This document shows, in pieces, positions 48,901-62,200 of a stretch of 64,000 nt of DNA (the stretch's first letter is position 1; every line of letters starts with the position of its first letter). Origin of the DNA: Apoderus coryli (taxonomy: Eukaryota > Arthropoda > Insecta > Coleoptera > Attelabidae); the NCBI GenBank assembly GCA_911728435.2, contig OU452213.1, positions 1,467,834-1,531,833 of the forward strand. The letters run 5' to 3'. Both the position numbers and the translations under genes were made by a program. Under the pieces are notes generated by a model, which had not been told where the DNA came from, did not search any database, and worked only from the letters and a program-made list of their open reading frames with translations.

Positions 48901-49232
48901 TTCTACTAATGGCCACCTATTAACGTTGATTTTTATCACGTATACGGTAAATGTTTTTGCGAAAAACAGCCTAAAAACTTTACCCGACTTGCTGGCTCTT
49001 GCTTTAATCCAAAATACAGTATTTTAGGCCATTTTTCGCAATAAAATCTCAATTACAAAGTAGGCTTTGACCTCTCTTACCTTTGACATAACTTAGTTTT
49101 CCATACAGCGTTACTGCCGGAAACAAAGCGGTTAAAATGTGTGTTTAAAGATGCAACGTTCAAGACGTCTTCTATAGAAACCTTTGGATTAATAAGGATT
49201 TGCTCTATAATTTCTAAAGGTAACAAATCCAT
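36981..49232 (-). CDS. FBXO21: F-box only protein 21-type (F-box, transglutaminase-like, YccV/HspQ-like domains)
   Basis: Nine exons on the minus strand: 49081-49232, 48644-48916, 48350-48587, 48136-48261, 47888-48075, 47652-47834, 47408-47599, 46940-47223, 36981-37165. Phases agree throughout, giving 606 aa against about 628 for the human protein. Residues 1-50 form an F-box (LPLEIIEQIL, VWKTKLC). About 205-330 form the SirB1/transglutaminase-like region (RRLGVRLEPV, FPSHFLLR). About 478-590 form the YccV/HspQ-like domain (YDWDPVC, QPFYNVLVEDGSHRYVAQEN). FBXO21 is a substrate receptor of SCF ubiquitin ligases. The last intron is 9.8 kb and consists almost wholly of 574-bp repeats that include copies of exon 8's 3' end. 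Tail-to-tail with ACOX3, head-to-head with CIAO1. Confidence 0.93.
37274..47048 (-). repeat. 17-unit tandem array of a 574-bp exon-intron segment of FBXO21
   Basis: Sixteen consecutive units of exactly 574 bp (breakpoints at 37864 + 574n, the last at 47048) plus one older 591-bp unit at 37274-37864. Each unit has 109 nt of the 3' end of FBXO21 exon 8, its GT donor (GTAAGAAG, or GTAAAAAG in two copies) and about 465 nt of following intron. The right-most unit is the real exon. The left-most unit differs most and contains a 17-nt stretch lost in all others, so it represents the ancestral intron side. The array lies head to tail inside the last intron. Confidence 0.95.
37756..37857 (-). other. 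candidate 102-nt phase 1-1 cassette exon (first of 16 copies every 574 bp)
   Basis: In each repeat the copied exon fragment is preceded on the minus strand by TTCTGCGATAG, which ends in AG, and followed by the true donor. Using that AG gives a 102-nt exon that starts and ends in phase 1. It would add 34 residues (starting EWQTQNHVDR, ending SHRYVAQ) without a frameshift or stop. Equivalent positions are 37756 + 574n to 37857 + 574n for n = 0-15. The pyrimidine tract is only moderate. Splicing is an inference. Confidence 0.3.
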
Positions 49233-49823
49233 TATTAAAAGTTTAAATAATTAAGGAACACAAACTGACTGAATATGAGTAGTATTTTAGTTTATCATAT
49301 GGTAATGACAATTGACATTCGTTGTATGGAGGAACATCATTTTTTGTTTTTATGCCGAATGTCATGTTTTCATTTATCCTCACTGTATGGAACGTTCTTT
49401 TTACAAAACTCAATTGATCATTTCATTCATACCATACAAGTATCAAGAATCACATCAGTTAAACTACTGTCGAAATTGTCTCCTCACAAATTGGAATTTG
49501 TCTGTTGCTAAATATGTCACAGGGAGTCATTGACCTATTAATGTGAGTCACAGATTAATAATGAAAGATCAGAGACAGGGACTCACTTTAGTTCAAACGA
49601 AATACTCAGAAAAATATTAATTAGTACGTTTTTACTACTGTTGCTAAAAATATAAATATTAACATAACCTATGACCTATACAGTTTGATGAAAATCGAGA
49701 ATACATTACAAGTGTTAATTAAAATATATAAAATAAGTATCCCAATAAGTTATTTATTTAGTATTCGTACAACTTTTTATGTTTGTACTAATTTAGAGAT
49801 TCCAAGTGATTCACAACTGTAAT
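49233..49823. promoter_or_regulatory. shared intergenic region between divergent FBXO21 and CIAO1
   Basis: A 591-bp gap between two divergent start codons, so both promoters must be here or overlap. No clear TATA box seen. The open frames inside (49275-49533) have no domain. Confidence 0.5.
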
Positions 49824-50994
49824 ATGAGCAAACTAGAACTCATCCAAACATTGAAAAAAGACTGCGGTAGAGTATGGAACTTAAGCTGGCATCCAAAAGG
49901 GGAAGTTTTAGCATCTTGCGGTGAGGATAAAATAATTCGTATATGGTCAAAAGACCTTACAGGCAAATGGAGCAATAAAATGGTTCTTGCCGATGGACAC
50001 AAGAGAACTATAAGACAAGTTGCTTGGTCACCATGTGGAAATTACTTAGCCTCAGCGAGTTTTGATGCAACAACATGTATTTGGGACAAAAAAAGTGGTG
50101 ATTTTGAATGTAATGCTACATTAGAAGGGCATGAAAATGAAGTAAAAAGCGTTGGATGGTCACAATCGGGACATTATTTAGCTACTTGTAGTCGTGACAA
50201 GTCAGTATGGATTTGGGAAGTGGCTGAGGAAGATGAATATGACTGTGGTGCTGTGTTAAACGCACATTCACAGGATGTTAAAAAAGTATATTAGTTATAT
50301 CGCTATATCTTTGTTGTATCAATGTTTTTATAGATTGTTTGGCATCCAAATCGCGACCTGTTAGCATCAGCATCGTATGATAATACTATTAAAATATTCC
50401 GCGATGATCCTACTGATGGAGACTGGGTGTGTTGTGCAACATTAACAGGTCATGATTCCACAGTTTGGAGCATAAGTTTTGAAGGTAAATTATATGATAT
50501 CAAGAGAAGTTAATAGTGATACTTTTTTGTTTTATTTAAGCTTCTGGTGGTCGGTTAGCTTCATGTAGCGATGACAAAACAGTTAAAATTTGGAAGGAGT
50601 ACCCTCCAGGTAACCAAGAAAACATCGTTGTCCCGGATAATGATTCTATCTGGAAATGCGTTTGTACAATTTCTGGATATCACTCACGTACCATTTACGA
50701 TATTAGTTGGTGTCATAATACTGGTAAGTTTACTTCACTTGTTGGAACACATTTATAACATAGTCCCTGAATGTCCCAACAGGTTTAATAGCTACAGCTT
50801 GCGCTGATGACGCAATCCGTATCTTTAAAGAAGACGAAACCAGTGATCATAGCGCACCAACATTTAGCATGATTACGAAAGTAGATAAAGCACACAATCA
50901 AGACGTTAACTGTGTTATTTGGCATCCCGTGAACAAAGGTTTGTTAGCATCATGTAGCGACGACGGAGAAATCAAACTGTGGAAGTTTAGTTGA
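49824..50994 (+). CDS. CIAO1: CIAO1, WD40 protein of the cytosolic Fe-S targeting complex
   Basis: Four exons: 49824-50285, 50334-50484, 50541-50723, 50783-50994. They join in phase to 335 aa, the usual insect length. CIAO1 is a seven-bladed WD40 propeller that, with MMS19 and CIAO2B, hands Fe-S clusters to cytosolic and nuclear proteins. Visible WD repeats include [52 protein letters not shown] and [15 protein letters not shown], with closing IRIW, CIWD, VWIWE, VKIW and IKLW strands. An upstream ATG (49806) is in frame. The start at 49824 (MSKLELIQ) is preferred from family alignment memory. Confidence 0.96.
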
Positions 50995-51137
50995 AAATAT
51001 ATCGTTTATTAATACAGTTTTTGTTATCTAATGAATAAATAATGTAATATATATTATCAATTATTTTCTTATCATAATAAATAAGTACTCTTGACCTTAG
51101 AGCTGTCTGAAGCGATCCCAAACTGTCCTATACGCAT

Positions 51138-52517
51138 TTACCGAATGGTTTGACTCATATGAAGTGGTGTTAGCATTAGCTCGAAAGCAGCATCCTTTAA
51201 ATTAGCTCCCCGCAAGTTTGCCTCGTGTAAATCACTACCCGACAAATCGCAGTTCTATAAAAAAAACAGCTAGTAATCGTGTAAAGTTGCTTATCATTTC
51301 CCTACCTCTAAATCGGCTCCAGCTAATACAGCTGCTCTCAAATCACAATTCTTCAAACTGGCATTTTTACAGTTGGCTATACGCAAGTTAACTCCACCCA
51401 TATCACTGTCTTCCAGACACGCTCCTTTTAGATTAACACCTTCTAAATTAGCTCGTACACCAGAGGGGTCTTTAAAGTTGCAATTCCTCATTGAGACACC
51501 TTCCATCACAGCACGCAATCCTTTAACCCCTTTAAAACAACATTTTTAAGTTGCAGTAAATTCATTACTGCTCATGGGCGATTCCACGAATGCCCTGATT
51601 GTTTTATAGAATATTTACGTTACCTAAAAGCTGCGCATTATCCAAACACGCATGCGACAAATCAGCCCGCTCCAGACAACAGTTACTTAAGTTCGCCCAT
51701 GACAAATTACATCCCTTCAAATTGGCATATTTAAAATTAATACACCTCAAATCAAGCTTACTAAGATCAGCACCCTCTAAATTGACACCTTGAAATCGTA
51801 ACTCATCATTGTGCGAACTACGTATCAGTGTATCAACTACTTCTCGTCTAGTCAACGGTACGTTATCATGTCGTAATTTACTCTCCAATATAGTCTGTTC
51901 CAGTTGTGCTATAATTGAATCAATACCGAAAAATCTTGCTTCTTCTAACACCCCTTCGGGATTAATGTGTTTATCGTAGACTAGGACACCACAACGTAAA
52001 TAGTTGAGTATCGGTTCAAAGTAAGTTGGTGTTCTATCGATTAAATACGCCCCATTTTTATCAACACAACTAGGTGTAAATAGATTATCGTTTGAGAACA
52101 TTCTAGCTAACATACTGTTTGGTTCGCTAGATGTTAGGGTTCGTTTGGATGTTGTGAAGCATTGCCCGCCTACATTTAGTGTTATCCAATCTTCGCTCTG
52201 GTTTGTTTTATCGCCATCGTTTTGACATTGAAATGCATATAAGAAATCTTTATCTGTGATAGATGTTATGTCATGGATTTCAGTACCGTTTGCTTGGAAT
52301 ATACGTTTAATTGTAGCGTCAAATTTTAAAGACAGTTCGTGCATAAGCTCGTCGAAGCTCCTTGGTACTTCCAGTTTCTACAAACGTAACTTATTATATC
52401 GTAAAGCAGTCTAAAGCATCAGTTCAACAAGTTGGTGTAAATTTAAGTTGTTATATTGTAACTTACGTAACTCGTATTGGTTCCATTTAAGAATACTGTG
52501 ACATTTATACCACTCAT
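51138..52517 (-). CDS. KCTD9: KCTD9, BTB and pentapeptide-repeat protein
   Basis: Four exons on the minus strand: 52467-52517, 51624-52377, 51306-51529, 51138-51254. Phases agree, giving 381 aa (human about 389). Residues 1-80 match the short N-terminal KHA-like domain. About 81-180 form the BTB/T1 domain (WITLNVGG, ILNYLRCGVLV, LEEARFFGIDSI). About 205-375 are pentapeptide repeats of A(D/N)LxX type (GADLSKLDL, YANLKGCNL, GVNLRIA, GADLE). The C-terminus is LTPLHMSQTIR. KCTD9 is regarded as a cullin-3 substrate adaptor. Its stop is 144 bp from that of CIAO1, tail to tail, and it is head to head with GCN1. Confidence 0.96.
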
Positions 52518-53235
52518 AATTTCTCGGGAACTTAACGTTTTATCATGATGAAAATTAAATTATTAAGCGATTTGTTTTTGAAAAATCAAAACATATTTTA
52601 TGGCCTAAAATGAACGTCTGATCCTGTCAAGTAGCAGCTTAGCAATAAAACAACAGACAAGAAGTTAGGTAGGACATTAAGAACTAAGTCTCCACATGGC
52701 CAAAAGATGTACGAATGCCAATTTATCCTGTAATTGGTTACGGTTACAACGTTATCCCATTCATCTCGAAGTGTAGGTACGAACGCTACACATAATATGG
52801 GCAACTTATACTGCCTAATTTGTGTGTGGAACTTACTTATCAGTTATCATCTATTAGGAGAATATCAGCTATTTCCAATCAACTCAGTCCCATTTTAGTG
52901 AGCGTGAAGAATCTTCTCACTTCTCATATCAATTCAACGGATGTTAGTGATGTGTAATTAGGGAACGAACGTGCAATTAAACTACTAAATACCATTGTCT
53001 TTAAAAGACAATGTAAATACTAAAGTAACGGTTGTGTTTGCTGGTAAAGAAGATATAGACTTCAAGAAAGAGATTAAAGTTTCAAGCTTCTTAATATTTT
53101 TAAGATTACTTATTGTTAGCAACAAAACCGCACGAGATTATAGTACACTGTTGAAACGAAGAAGTAAAAAATAAATTATTATTGACAGATTGCACAAAAT
53201 TATTTCATCTCTTTTGCCATAACAAACCAGGAAAA
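52518..53235. promoter_or_regulatory. shared intergenic region between divergent KCTD9 and GCN1
   Basis: 718 bp between divergent start codons. Promoters of both genes should lie here. No coding frame supported. Confidence 0.45.
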
Positions 53236-56200
53236 ATGGCAGATGTTGAGGTAAATTACTCACGTGTAATTAATTAATTTAAAATAAATACTTTGATTTA
53301 AACATTTACTAATTATATACAAATATTTCAGCTAGCCAAAGCATTGAAAGATCTAAATATCAAAGTGCAAACTTCTAGTTTAAATGGGCGCAAACAGGTT
53401 ATTGAGAATGTTATCAATGTTTTACCAAATCCCGGTAAGATTTCAATAAACCTGGAAAAGTACATTATTATAAATTAATGTACCTTTATTTTAGGTATTA
53501 ACGATGTTATTATTAAAGGAATTTGTCGAGTGTTACCTTTAATATTGCATAGATACTCGGATAATGCTTCACAATCATTTGTTAGAAAACTTATTAAAAG
53601 TTTATTGGAGAAACATGCTGAAATAGCTATTAAATGTTTAGCTACGGTTTTGTTGGATACTTCAAAGCAATATGTGAATATTGCTGCAACGTACGTTACG
53701 TAAATAAATCCTTGATAGTTGTAGTTAATTGATATTTTGATTTTAGCACTAATTCAAGTCATACAGCATTCTACGCATTGCATTGGTCAACTACTTTATA
53801 TGAAAATGGGATGAAATTTAATGAAAATGCCTTGAAATCGAATTTACAGTTAATTGTAGAAGCGCAAGCTAATCTTTTTAGTGGAATAACTGCTTCAGGG
53901 TGTAGTAAATTAATTCGGAAATCGTTAAAACTGGTAAGTACCGCCTCCAAATAATCCGTAATATAGGTGGGTAATATATTTTGGGGGATTTCAGTTTTCT
54001 AATTCATGGAAATTGGTCGAAGGTAGTGAGAAAATATATTTGGATACTTTAAAAAATATTGAACCGAGTCAGCAGATTATTGTATTAGCCTCAGCTTTAA
54101 CAGAGGAGTTACAATCAACAAATCGAATAGAAATCATTCTTCCGTATATTGTAAGTTGTTTAGGAAGTAATATCAGCAAGTTTTTATGAAAATTCTTTGT
54201 AGGATTATTTGGTTGACACTTTCATTAAGCATTTTATTAGTTGCAAAACACGACCCTTAGCGAATTTGGTGAAAGCTACACATAACTTTTTACATATTCT
54301 AACTCAAGATCAATTCAAGAAATGTATATTACCAGCTTTACAAAAAGCTATGTTAAGGAATCCTGAAGTAATACTTGAGTGTGTGGGTTTAGTTATTGAA
54401 GGACTAAACTTGGATTTGAGTGAGTCGGCTATGGATCTTGGTACAAGCTTTATAGGTTAGTTGAATTCACTTATTTTGTAGTGCATGATGATAAAAAGCA
54501 TTTGTTGTAGCAAATTTACATTCTAAAGATGATAAAGCCAGATCGGAATCGGTAGTTTGCTGTAAGCATTTAGCACAAAAAATCCATAGTCCCAAAGCAA
54601 TCGAAGATCTATTGAAAAAGACATTTGCTGTCTTCTCGGGTTGCGATGGTAAACTAACGGTCGTTGACCATAAAATCAGTGTTTTACAGGTGCATATTGA
54701 TGATTTTGTTCCATTAGATATTGAAAGTAACTGTTTCTATATCTTTAGGGTGCTGGGAACTTCAGTTATAACAAGGTAACATCGGAAGAAGCACAAGATT
54801 TAATTGCCAAAGCTGCTGGTCTGTTCTTTAAAGTACTGGAAATTGAGGTTCATGAGAAAACGTTGTGTTTTACGTTGGATATGTTGACGTTGTGGACTCA
54901 TAAGTTGAGTAATTCTGTGCCAAAGGCTGTTATTGATGGTTTCAAGGTAAGATAGCTGCACTTCGTGTACAAATACAAACATTATCGGGTTTCAGAACGG
55001 TATAAATCTAAAGACGAGTACTCCACAAGTGAAAATCAGTTACCTTCAATGCATTCTAAGTACGTTTAATCGAAATAATATTAGTCAGTGCAATGCCCTA
55101 GTGCCGATTCTGATAAAATCAGTTGAGAAAGCTGTGGCACAACCAAGTCAACCGTTAGCAGTGACTGAAGGTATTTGCGCTGCATTGATATTATTGAAAA
55201 TTGATGGTGCTTCAAGTGGTGATGACAGTAACAACTTTAATGTGATGTGGAATGCTCTGTTGGATATGGATAAACAGATATTCTTCTCCGAGAAATATTT
55301 GCAGTCTACAAATGAAGAAAGTCTGTGGTTTTATTGTTATTGTTACTTTTCCAAACTTCCTATTTGACATTTCAATAACTAATTTCAGGTTTTCCCTACG
55401 TGATCCAATTGTGTCAAATACTGTTGATTGAGTATCCCAATAAAATCAACAAAAAACACCAACCATTGCTTAAGGCTGTTTTGCATTGCGTCCTATACCC
55501 ATCGACAACTGTTCGCCGGAAATGTTTGCACACGTTGCACAATCTGGTTAATAGTTTAGGTGGGGCTGGTGTTGCTAAATCGCTGTTACATGAAATGACA
55601 CGAACATTCGATCATGTTAAAATCCAGAATAAAACTGATGAGAACCACAGCAGTGAAAATAATCTGTTTGTATCACCGCACGCTTTAGTGGATTGTATCA
55701 CTACGTTGTGTTCATCTTCGGGTAAGTAATGGTTGCAAGCATTAAAGATTTCATCAATATTTAGATTTAAATCAGCTTCACATTACCATGCTTCATCCTT
55801 TCACCATGACAGGCAGTTTCGTTAATCCACAATTCATCAGTGGTGAGCTTATACTAGCACGAGATACCGATTGACAACAAGATGTATGTGGCGACATCTA
55901 GTGTGAGCAGGCAATATGCCTGGTGAAACAAAGTGTTGGCAATCTTTTGTCCAGCCATCGTTTGTTCACCGGGCTCAAACTAGATGTCACCACATACATC
56001 TTGTTGTCAATCGGTATCTCGTGCTATTATAAGGTCACCACTGATGAGTTCTGTGGATCAACGAAACAGGCCGTCGGGTCTAGTTACATTATGTAACAAT
56101 CAATTAGAAGATCAAATGGGGTGGTTAAGCTTTGTTTAACCGGGCATATTGTCTGCTCCCACTAGATGTCGTCACATACATCTTGTTGTCAATATCTAGA

Positions 56201-59200
56201 TTGTTAGGGTCAAGTGTCATTTCAGGTGTTAGTCAAGATGACGTATACGGAATAGTCATTGAGGCATTGTTGCCAACTAGTCATCCAGTAATTGTAAAAC
56301 AAGCACCAAATTTATGGCTCAAAGTTATAACGAAGAACAAGTGTAAACCAAAGGATATTGTAGCGCAACAAGCCAGCGTTTTTCGTGACCGGTTAATAGA
56401 AAATTTTAAAAATTCCCAGGTACCTAATCCTAATCGAATTAAATCGAAAGTCTGTGTTAATATCGCCGTTTTTGCTTGATAGATTTACGAAAACGCCTTG
56501 TCCCAATTGATCAGACTCAATCCAGATGTTATTCTGCCAGATCTGCTTGACAAAATCCAATCATACTTCACCAATGCTCCACTAACTCAAATCACTAGCG
56601 ATGAATACTTCACTTATTTAACTCCAGAAGGTGAATTGTATGATAAATCAGTGATGCCGGACAGCGATATTAACAATGAGATTAATTTGAAGCGTGAATC
56701 CAAAGTGTATAGTTACAAGGAGCAATTGGAGGAGTTGCAATTGAGGCGTGAGCTGGAGGAGAAAAAACGGAAGGAGGGTAAAGTTAAAGCACCTCAATAT
56801 ACCCCTAAACAGATGGAGGCTATTAAGAATCAGAAAACTAAGGAGCAGGCTATTAGGAATCGTTTAACCGAGGTAATTAATCGCAGTACTCTTCCTGAGT
56901 ATTTCAATCCTTTATTTATTATTGTTGCAGTTAAACAAAACGCTCTTGGACACAATCTCAATGATCCGAGCAGCACTTTCCGGCAACCCGTTGCATCTTT
57001 CACTATATTTCAAGGATCTCCTACCTTTGATCCTTGATAATCTGCAATCGCCTTTGGCAGCGCCGCATCTATCAAAACTCTACATCGATCTACGTAATGC
57101 CGTGTTCAAACCATCTGAAGACGTGTTAAGTTCAACCATATCACATGTGACACTCCGTTTAGTCAAGCCAAAATGTGATTTGGACAGTGATTGGGAACAG
57201 GAACCCATTAACAATGCTTTGGGACGCGTGGTTAGGCTGATCCATGAGGTGACGGTTGTGCGAAAACGCTCGCGGGATGATGATGATCATGACGAGAATA
57301 AGGGTTGTTTCACAGTGCCTGCGTTTACGTACGCGTTTAATTTGTTCAAATATGTGTTGAACACGTCGAGTTATGCGAAGAATAGTGATGAAATGATGTA
57401 TGCAACGTTGCAGATAATTGGGGAGCATGCAAAGTTACGGGGTAGTAACGATATGAGTCGTACGCCGGATGTGTTTCATCCGAGGTATTTACCAACCAAA
57501 CAGATGTTTGTGCTGCTGGTGGATATTATCAGTAAGTTAATATGTAATTTAGGACTCTAATAACGTTTTACACAGCACGACTTCGGCGTGTCTTTAATTA
57601 AAAGATGTTTACTACTAAAACAACGGCGGAGGTCTGCACGAGTCCACAGTTAAGGCTACTTTGAGGCTGCAGTGGAATTTTTGGGGGCAAACATGGGTCG
57701 TGGGCTTTTAGTATGTTGTTGCTGCGTGTATTACCTATCTATAGTGATCTCCCACATAGCTGGGTCGGTGTGGACTTGCCTGCTAGCGAAAGTTTTGTGG
57801 AAGTCTGCACAGGGCCACACTAAAGGCTACTTTGAGGCTGCTGTGGAATTTTTGAAAGCACTCATGGGTCGTGGGCTTTTAGTATGTTGTTGCAGCATCT
57901 ATTACCTATCTATAGTGAACTCCCACATAGCTGGGTCGGTGTGGACTTGCCTGCTAGCGAAAGTTTTGTGGAGGTCTGCACAGGGCCACACTTAAGGCTA
58001 CTTTGAGGCTGCAGTGGATCTTTTCAGGGCAAACATGAGTCGTGGGCTTTTAGTATGTTGTTGATGCATCTATTACCTATCTATATTGAACTCCCACATA
58101 GCTGGGTCGGTGTGGACTTGCCTGCTAGCGAAATTTTTGTGAAGGTCTGCACAGTGCCACACTTAAGGCTACTTTGAGGCTGCAGTGGATTTTTTTTTTG
58201 GGCAAATATGGGTCGTGGGCTTTTAGTATGTTGTTGATGCATCTATTACCTATCTATAGTGAACTCCCACATAGCTGGGTCGCTGTGGACTTGCCTGCTA
58301 GCGAAGGTTTTGTGGAGGTCTGCATATGGCCACACTTAAGGCTACTTTGAGGCTGCAGTGGAATTTTTTGGGGCAAATATGAGTCGTGGGCTTTTAGTAT
58401 GTTGTTGATGCATCTATTACCTATCTATAGTGAACTCCCACATAGCTGGGTCGGTGTGGACTTGCCTGCTAGCGAAAGTTTTGTGGAGGTCTGCACAGGG
58501 CCACACTTAAGGCTACTTTGAGGCTGCAGTGGAATTTTTTGAGGCAAACATGGGTCGTGGGCTTTTAGTATGTTGTTGCTGCATCGATTACCTATCTATA
58601 GTGAACTCCCACATAGCTGGGTCGTGTGGGCTTGCCACTTAAGGCTACTTTGAGGCTGCAGTGGATTTTTTTTTGGGCAAACATGGGTCGTGGGCTTTTA
58701 GTATGTTGTTGCTGCATCTATTACCTATCTATAGTGAACTCTCACATAGCTGGGTCGGTGTGGACTTACCTGCTAGCGACAGTTTTGTGGAGGTCTGCAC
58801 AGGGCCACACTTAAGGCTACTTTGAGGCTGCGGTGGATTTTTTTGGTGCAAACATGGGTCGTGGGCTTTTAGTATGTTGTTGCTGCATCTATTACCTATC
58901 TATAGTGACCTCCCACATAGCTGGGTCGGTGTGGACTTGCCTGCTAGCGAAAGTTTTGTGGAGGTCTGCACAGGGCCACACTAAAGGCTACTTTGAGGCT
59001 GCAGTGGAATTTTTGGGGGCACACATGGGTCGTGGGCTTTTAGTATGTTGTTGCTGCATCTATTACCTATCTATAGTGACCTCCCACATAGCCGGGTCGG
59101 TGTGGACTTGCCTGCTAGCGAAAGTTTTGTGGAGGTCTGCACAGGGCCACACTTAAGGCTACTTTGAGGCTGCAGTGGATTTTTTTGGGGCAAACTTGGG

Positions 59201-62200
59201 TCGTGGGCTTTTAGTATGTTGTTGCTGCATCTATTACCTATCTATAGTGACCTCCCACATAGCTGGGTCGGTGTGGACTTGCCTGCTAGCGAAAGTTTTG
59301 TGGAGGTCTGCACAGGGCCACACTAAAGGCTACTTTGAGGCTGCAGTGGAATTTTTTGGGGCAAATATGGGTCGTGGGCTTTTAGTATGTTGTTGGTGTA
59401 TCTATTACCTATCTATAGTGAACTCCCACATAGCTGGGTCGGTGTGGACTTGCCTGCTAGCGAAAGTTTTGTGAAAGTCTGCACAGGGCCACACTTAAGG
59501 ATACTTTAAGGCTGCAGTGGAATCTTTTGGGGCAAATATGGGTCGTGGGCTCTTAGTATGTTGTTGCTGCATCTATTACTTATCTATAGTGAACTCCCAC
59601 ATAGCTGGGTCGGTGTGGCCTTGCCTGCTAGCGAAGGTTTTGTGGAGGTCTGCATATGGCCACACTTAAGGCTACTTTGAGGCTGCAATGGATTTTTTTG
59701 GGGCAAACATGGGTCGTGTTGTTGCTGCATCTATTACCTATCTATAGTGAACTCCCACATAGCTGGACCGGTGTGGACTTGCCCGCTAGCGAAGGTTTTA
59801 TGGAGGTCTGCACGGGCCCACACTTACACAATTGATGTAGTAAAAGGTAATCGAGTGTCTTAACAGAATTCTACATGTTTAGGGAAAACTTCCGGTCGTA
59901 TTCAAACCCAAAGCGAGGCATGCCTTCTAGAAGTTGCTAACTGCGTAAGTGGACAACAATCCTGTGCTACTGCCAGCTCAGATGAGATCAACGTGTTTCT
60001 AGGAGCACTTCAAAGTCCAATTGAAGTTGTGCGTGACGCTGCTTTGCGTGGATTGACTATAATCGTGGCATGTTTACCGAATTTCGAAAGTAATTATGAA
60101 TTTGCCTTGCGATTGAATAAAAGGATATGGATAGCGAAGTTTGATGAGAGTGAGGAAAACAAGTGAGTTAGAATTGGATGAGATCTTCCTTCAAGCAGTT
60201 TACTTTAAATTTATTATAGAAAGTTGGCAGATCACCTATGGGAAATAGCTGGAATGGAATTTCCAGCAAAACTAAGCAGCGAATTGATGCCAGATATTGA
60301 ACATCCGGTGCATACTGTTCAAGTTTCTTCTGCGCAAGCTTTAGCAACTCTTCTGGAAAACTCACCAGGGCAAATTGAAGCTACAGTAAAGCAACTGCTG
60401 AAGTTATATAGACAGCGTTTAGAGGTTTGTCCTAGTGTAGTCTTAACGGCCAATATAACTCAAATTGTTTTAGATGATCCCTGCGAAGCTAGATGAGTTT
60501 GGTAGAGAAATCGAAAAGGCAGTTGATACGTGGTTTCCTCGTCGTGGGGTAGCTTTGGCTATAGCCCAGTTAGCACCATTGATAACATCGGAATTAGTTG
60601 GTGATTTAATGAAGTTTTTTGTTTCAACTTCTTTGAGCGACCGCAATGAAACTGTGCGAAAGGAAATGTTAAACGCAGCATTGAAAATCGTCGATATACA
60701 CGGAAAAGTAAGTGTAACTCAACTGTTTAACCCTATGGCATACTAAATTAATTTTGCAGGATACAGTTGCGACTTTATGGCCAGTTTTCGACAACTTCAT
60801 GGGTAAATCATCGAAATCCGCCAATTTCGATGCTGTGAAACAAGCAGTGGTAATTCTAATGGGTTCCCTAGCTAGACATCTCGATAAAGACGATCCAAGG
60901 ATCAAGCCAATTGTTACGAGATTAATACAAGCTTTATCAACGCCTTCACAAACGGTACAAGAGGCTGTCGCCAATTGTCTGCCGCCGTTAGTGCCTTCAG
61001 TGAAAGATGAAGCGCCCGGTTTTATCAATAAATTACTCCATCAGCTGTTGAAAGGTGATAAATATGGTGAACGTAAAGGGGCTGCATACGGTTTGGCTGG
61101 ATTGGTCAAAGGTATGGGGATATTGGCATTGAAACAGCATGATATTATGGGGAAATTGACCGAGGCTATACAGGATAAGAAGAATTATAAACATAGAGAA
61201 GGTATTGTAATGTTTTTCGAGATTATTGTATTATATTTAGCCTTGTCAGTGGCTCGGCTGCCCAAATTATCTCCAAATCTCCTCTGAATCATTGCGCGAA
61301 GTCTCTAGGTGCGATAAGCTGCCATGCTCGTTTAGAAAGTAGTTGTAATGAACAACACACGATGTAGCGTAAGTTCAACTTAAAATAAAAATTTTGCCAG
61401 TGGCTCGGCTGCCCAAATTATCTCCAAATCTCCACTGAATCATTTGCGCTAAGTTTCTAGGTGCGATAACCTGCCATGCTCGTTTGGAAAGTAGTTGTAA
61501 TGAACAACACACGATGTAGCGTAAGTTCAACTTAAAATAAAAATTTTGCCAGTGGCTCGGCTGCCCAAATTATCTCCAAATCTCCACTGAATCATTTGCG
61601 CTAAGTTTCTAGGTGCGATAACCTGCCATGCTCGTTTGGAAAGTAGTTGTAATGAACAACACACGATGTAGCGTAAGTTTAACTTAAAATAAAAATATTG
61701 CCAGTGGCTCGGCTGCCCAAATTGTCTCCAAATCTGCACCGAATAATTTGCGCAAAATCTCTCGATGCGACAAGCTGCCCTGCTCGTATGGAAAGTGGTT
61801 ATAACGAACACACCAAGACCTCTGCGTGAAATGCTGCCGACATTGTTCAGCCTCCTATCGGGTTGTTTAGCGAGTGACAGTTATGACAAGACACAGGTGG
61901 CAGCACATACACATTATGTAATTTAGTACGAACATTGGGCGAGAGAGAGAGCTAGAAAATTCACGGTGAGGGTAAATGGGCCTTGTCTGAAACGCATGAC
62001 AGTGGTGTGTCCCAGAGTTTTGTCTTGGGCCCACTTCTATTTTTATTTTATATATTGAAGCACTGGCTTCCGTTATTGGATCGAAGTAAATATATTTATT
62101 TCAAATCCTACGACACAACGAGACTAAATCAACCAGGAAGACATTACATAAGACCAATTTTGGACTATTGCCAAGCCATTTGGAGTCCTTATATAGAAAG

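Noticed and set aside
57672..59474. Repetitive 62-107 codon plus-strand frames rich in Cys and hydrophobic residues
   Set aside because: Produced by a 171-bp satellite whose length is a multiple of three; located in a GCN1 intron.
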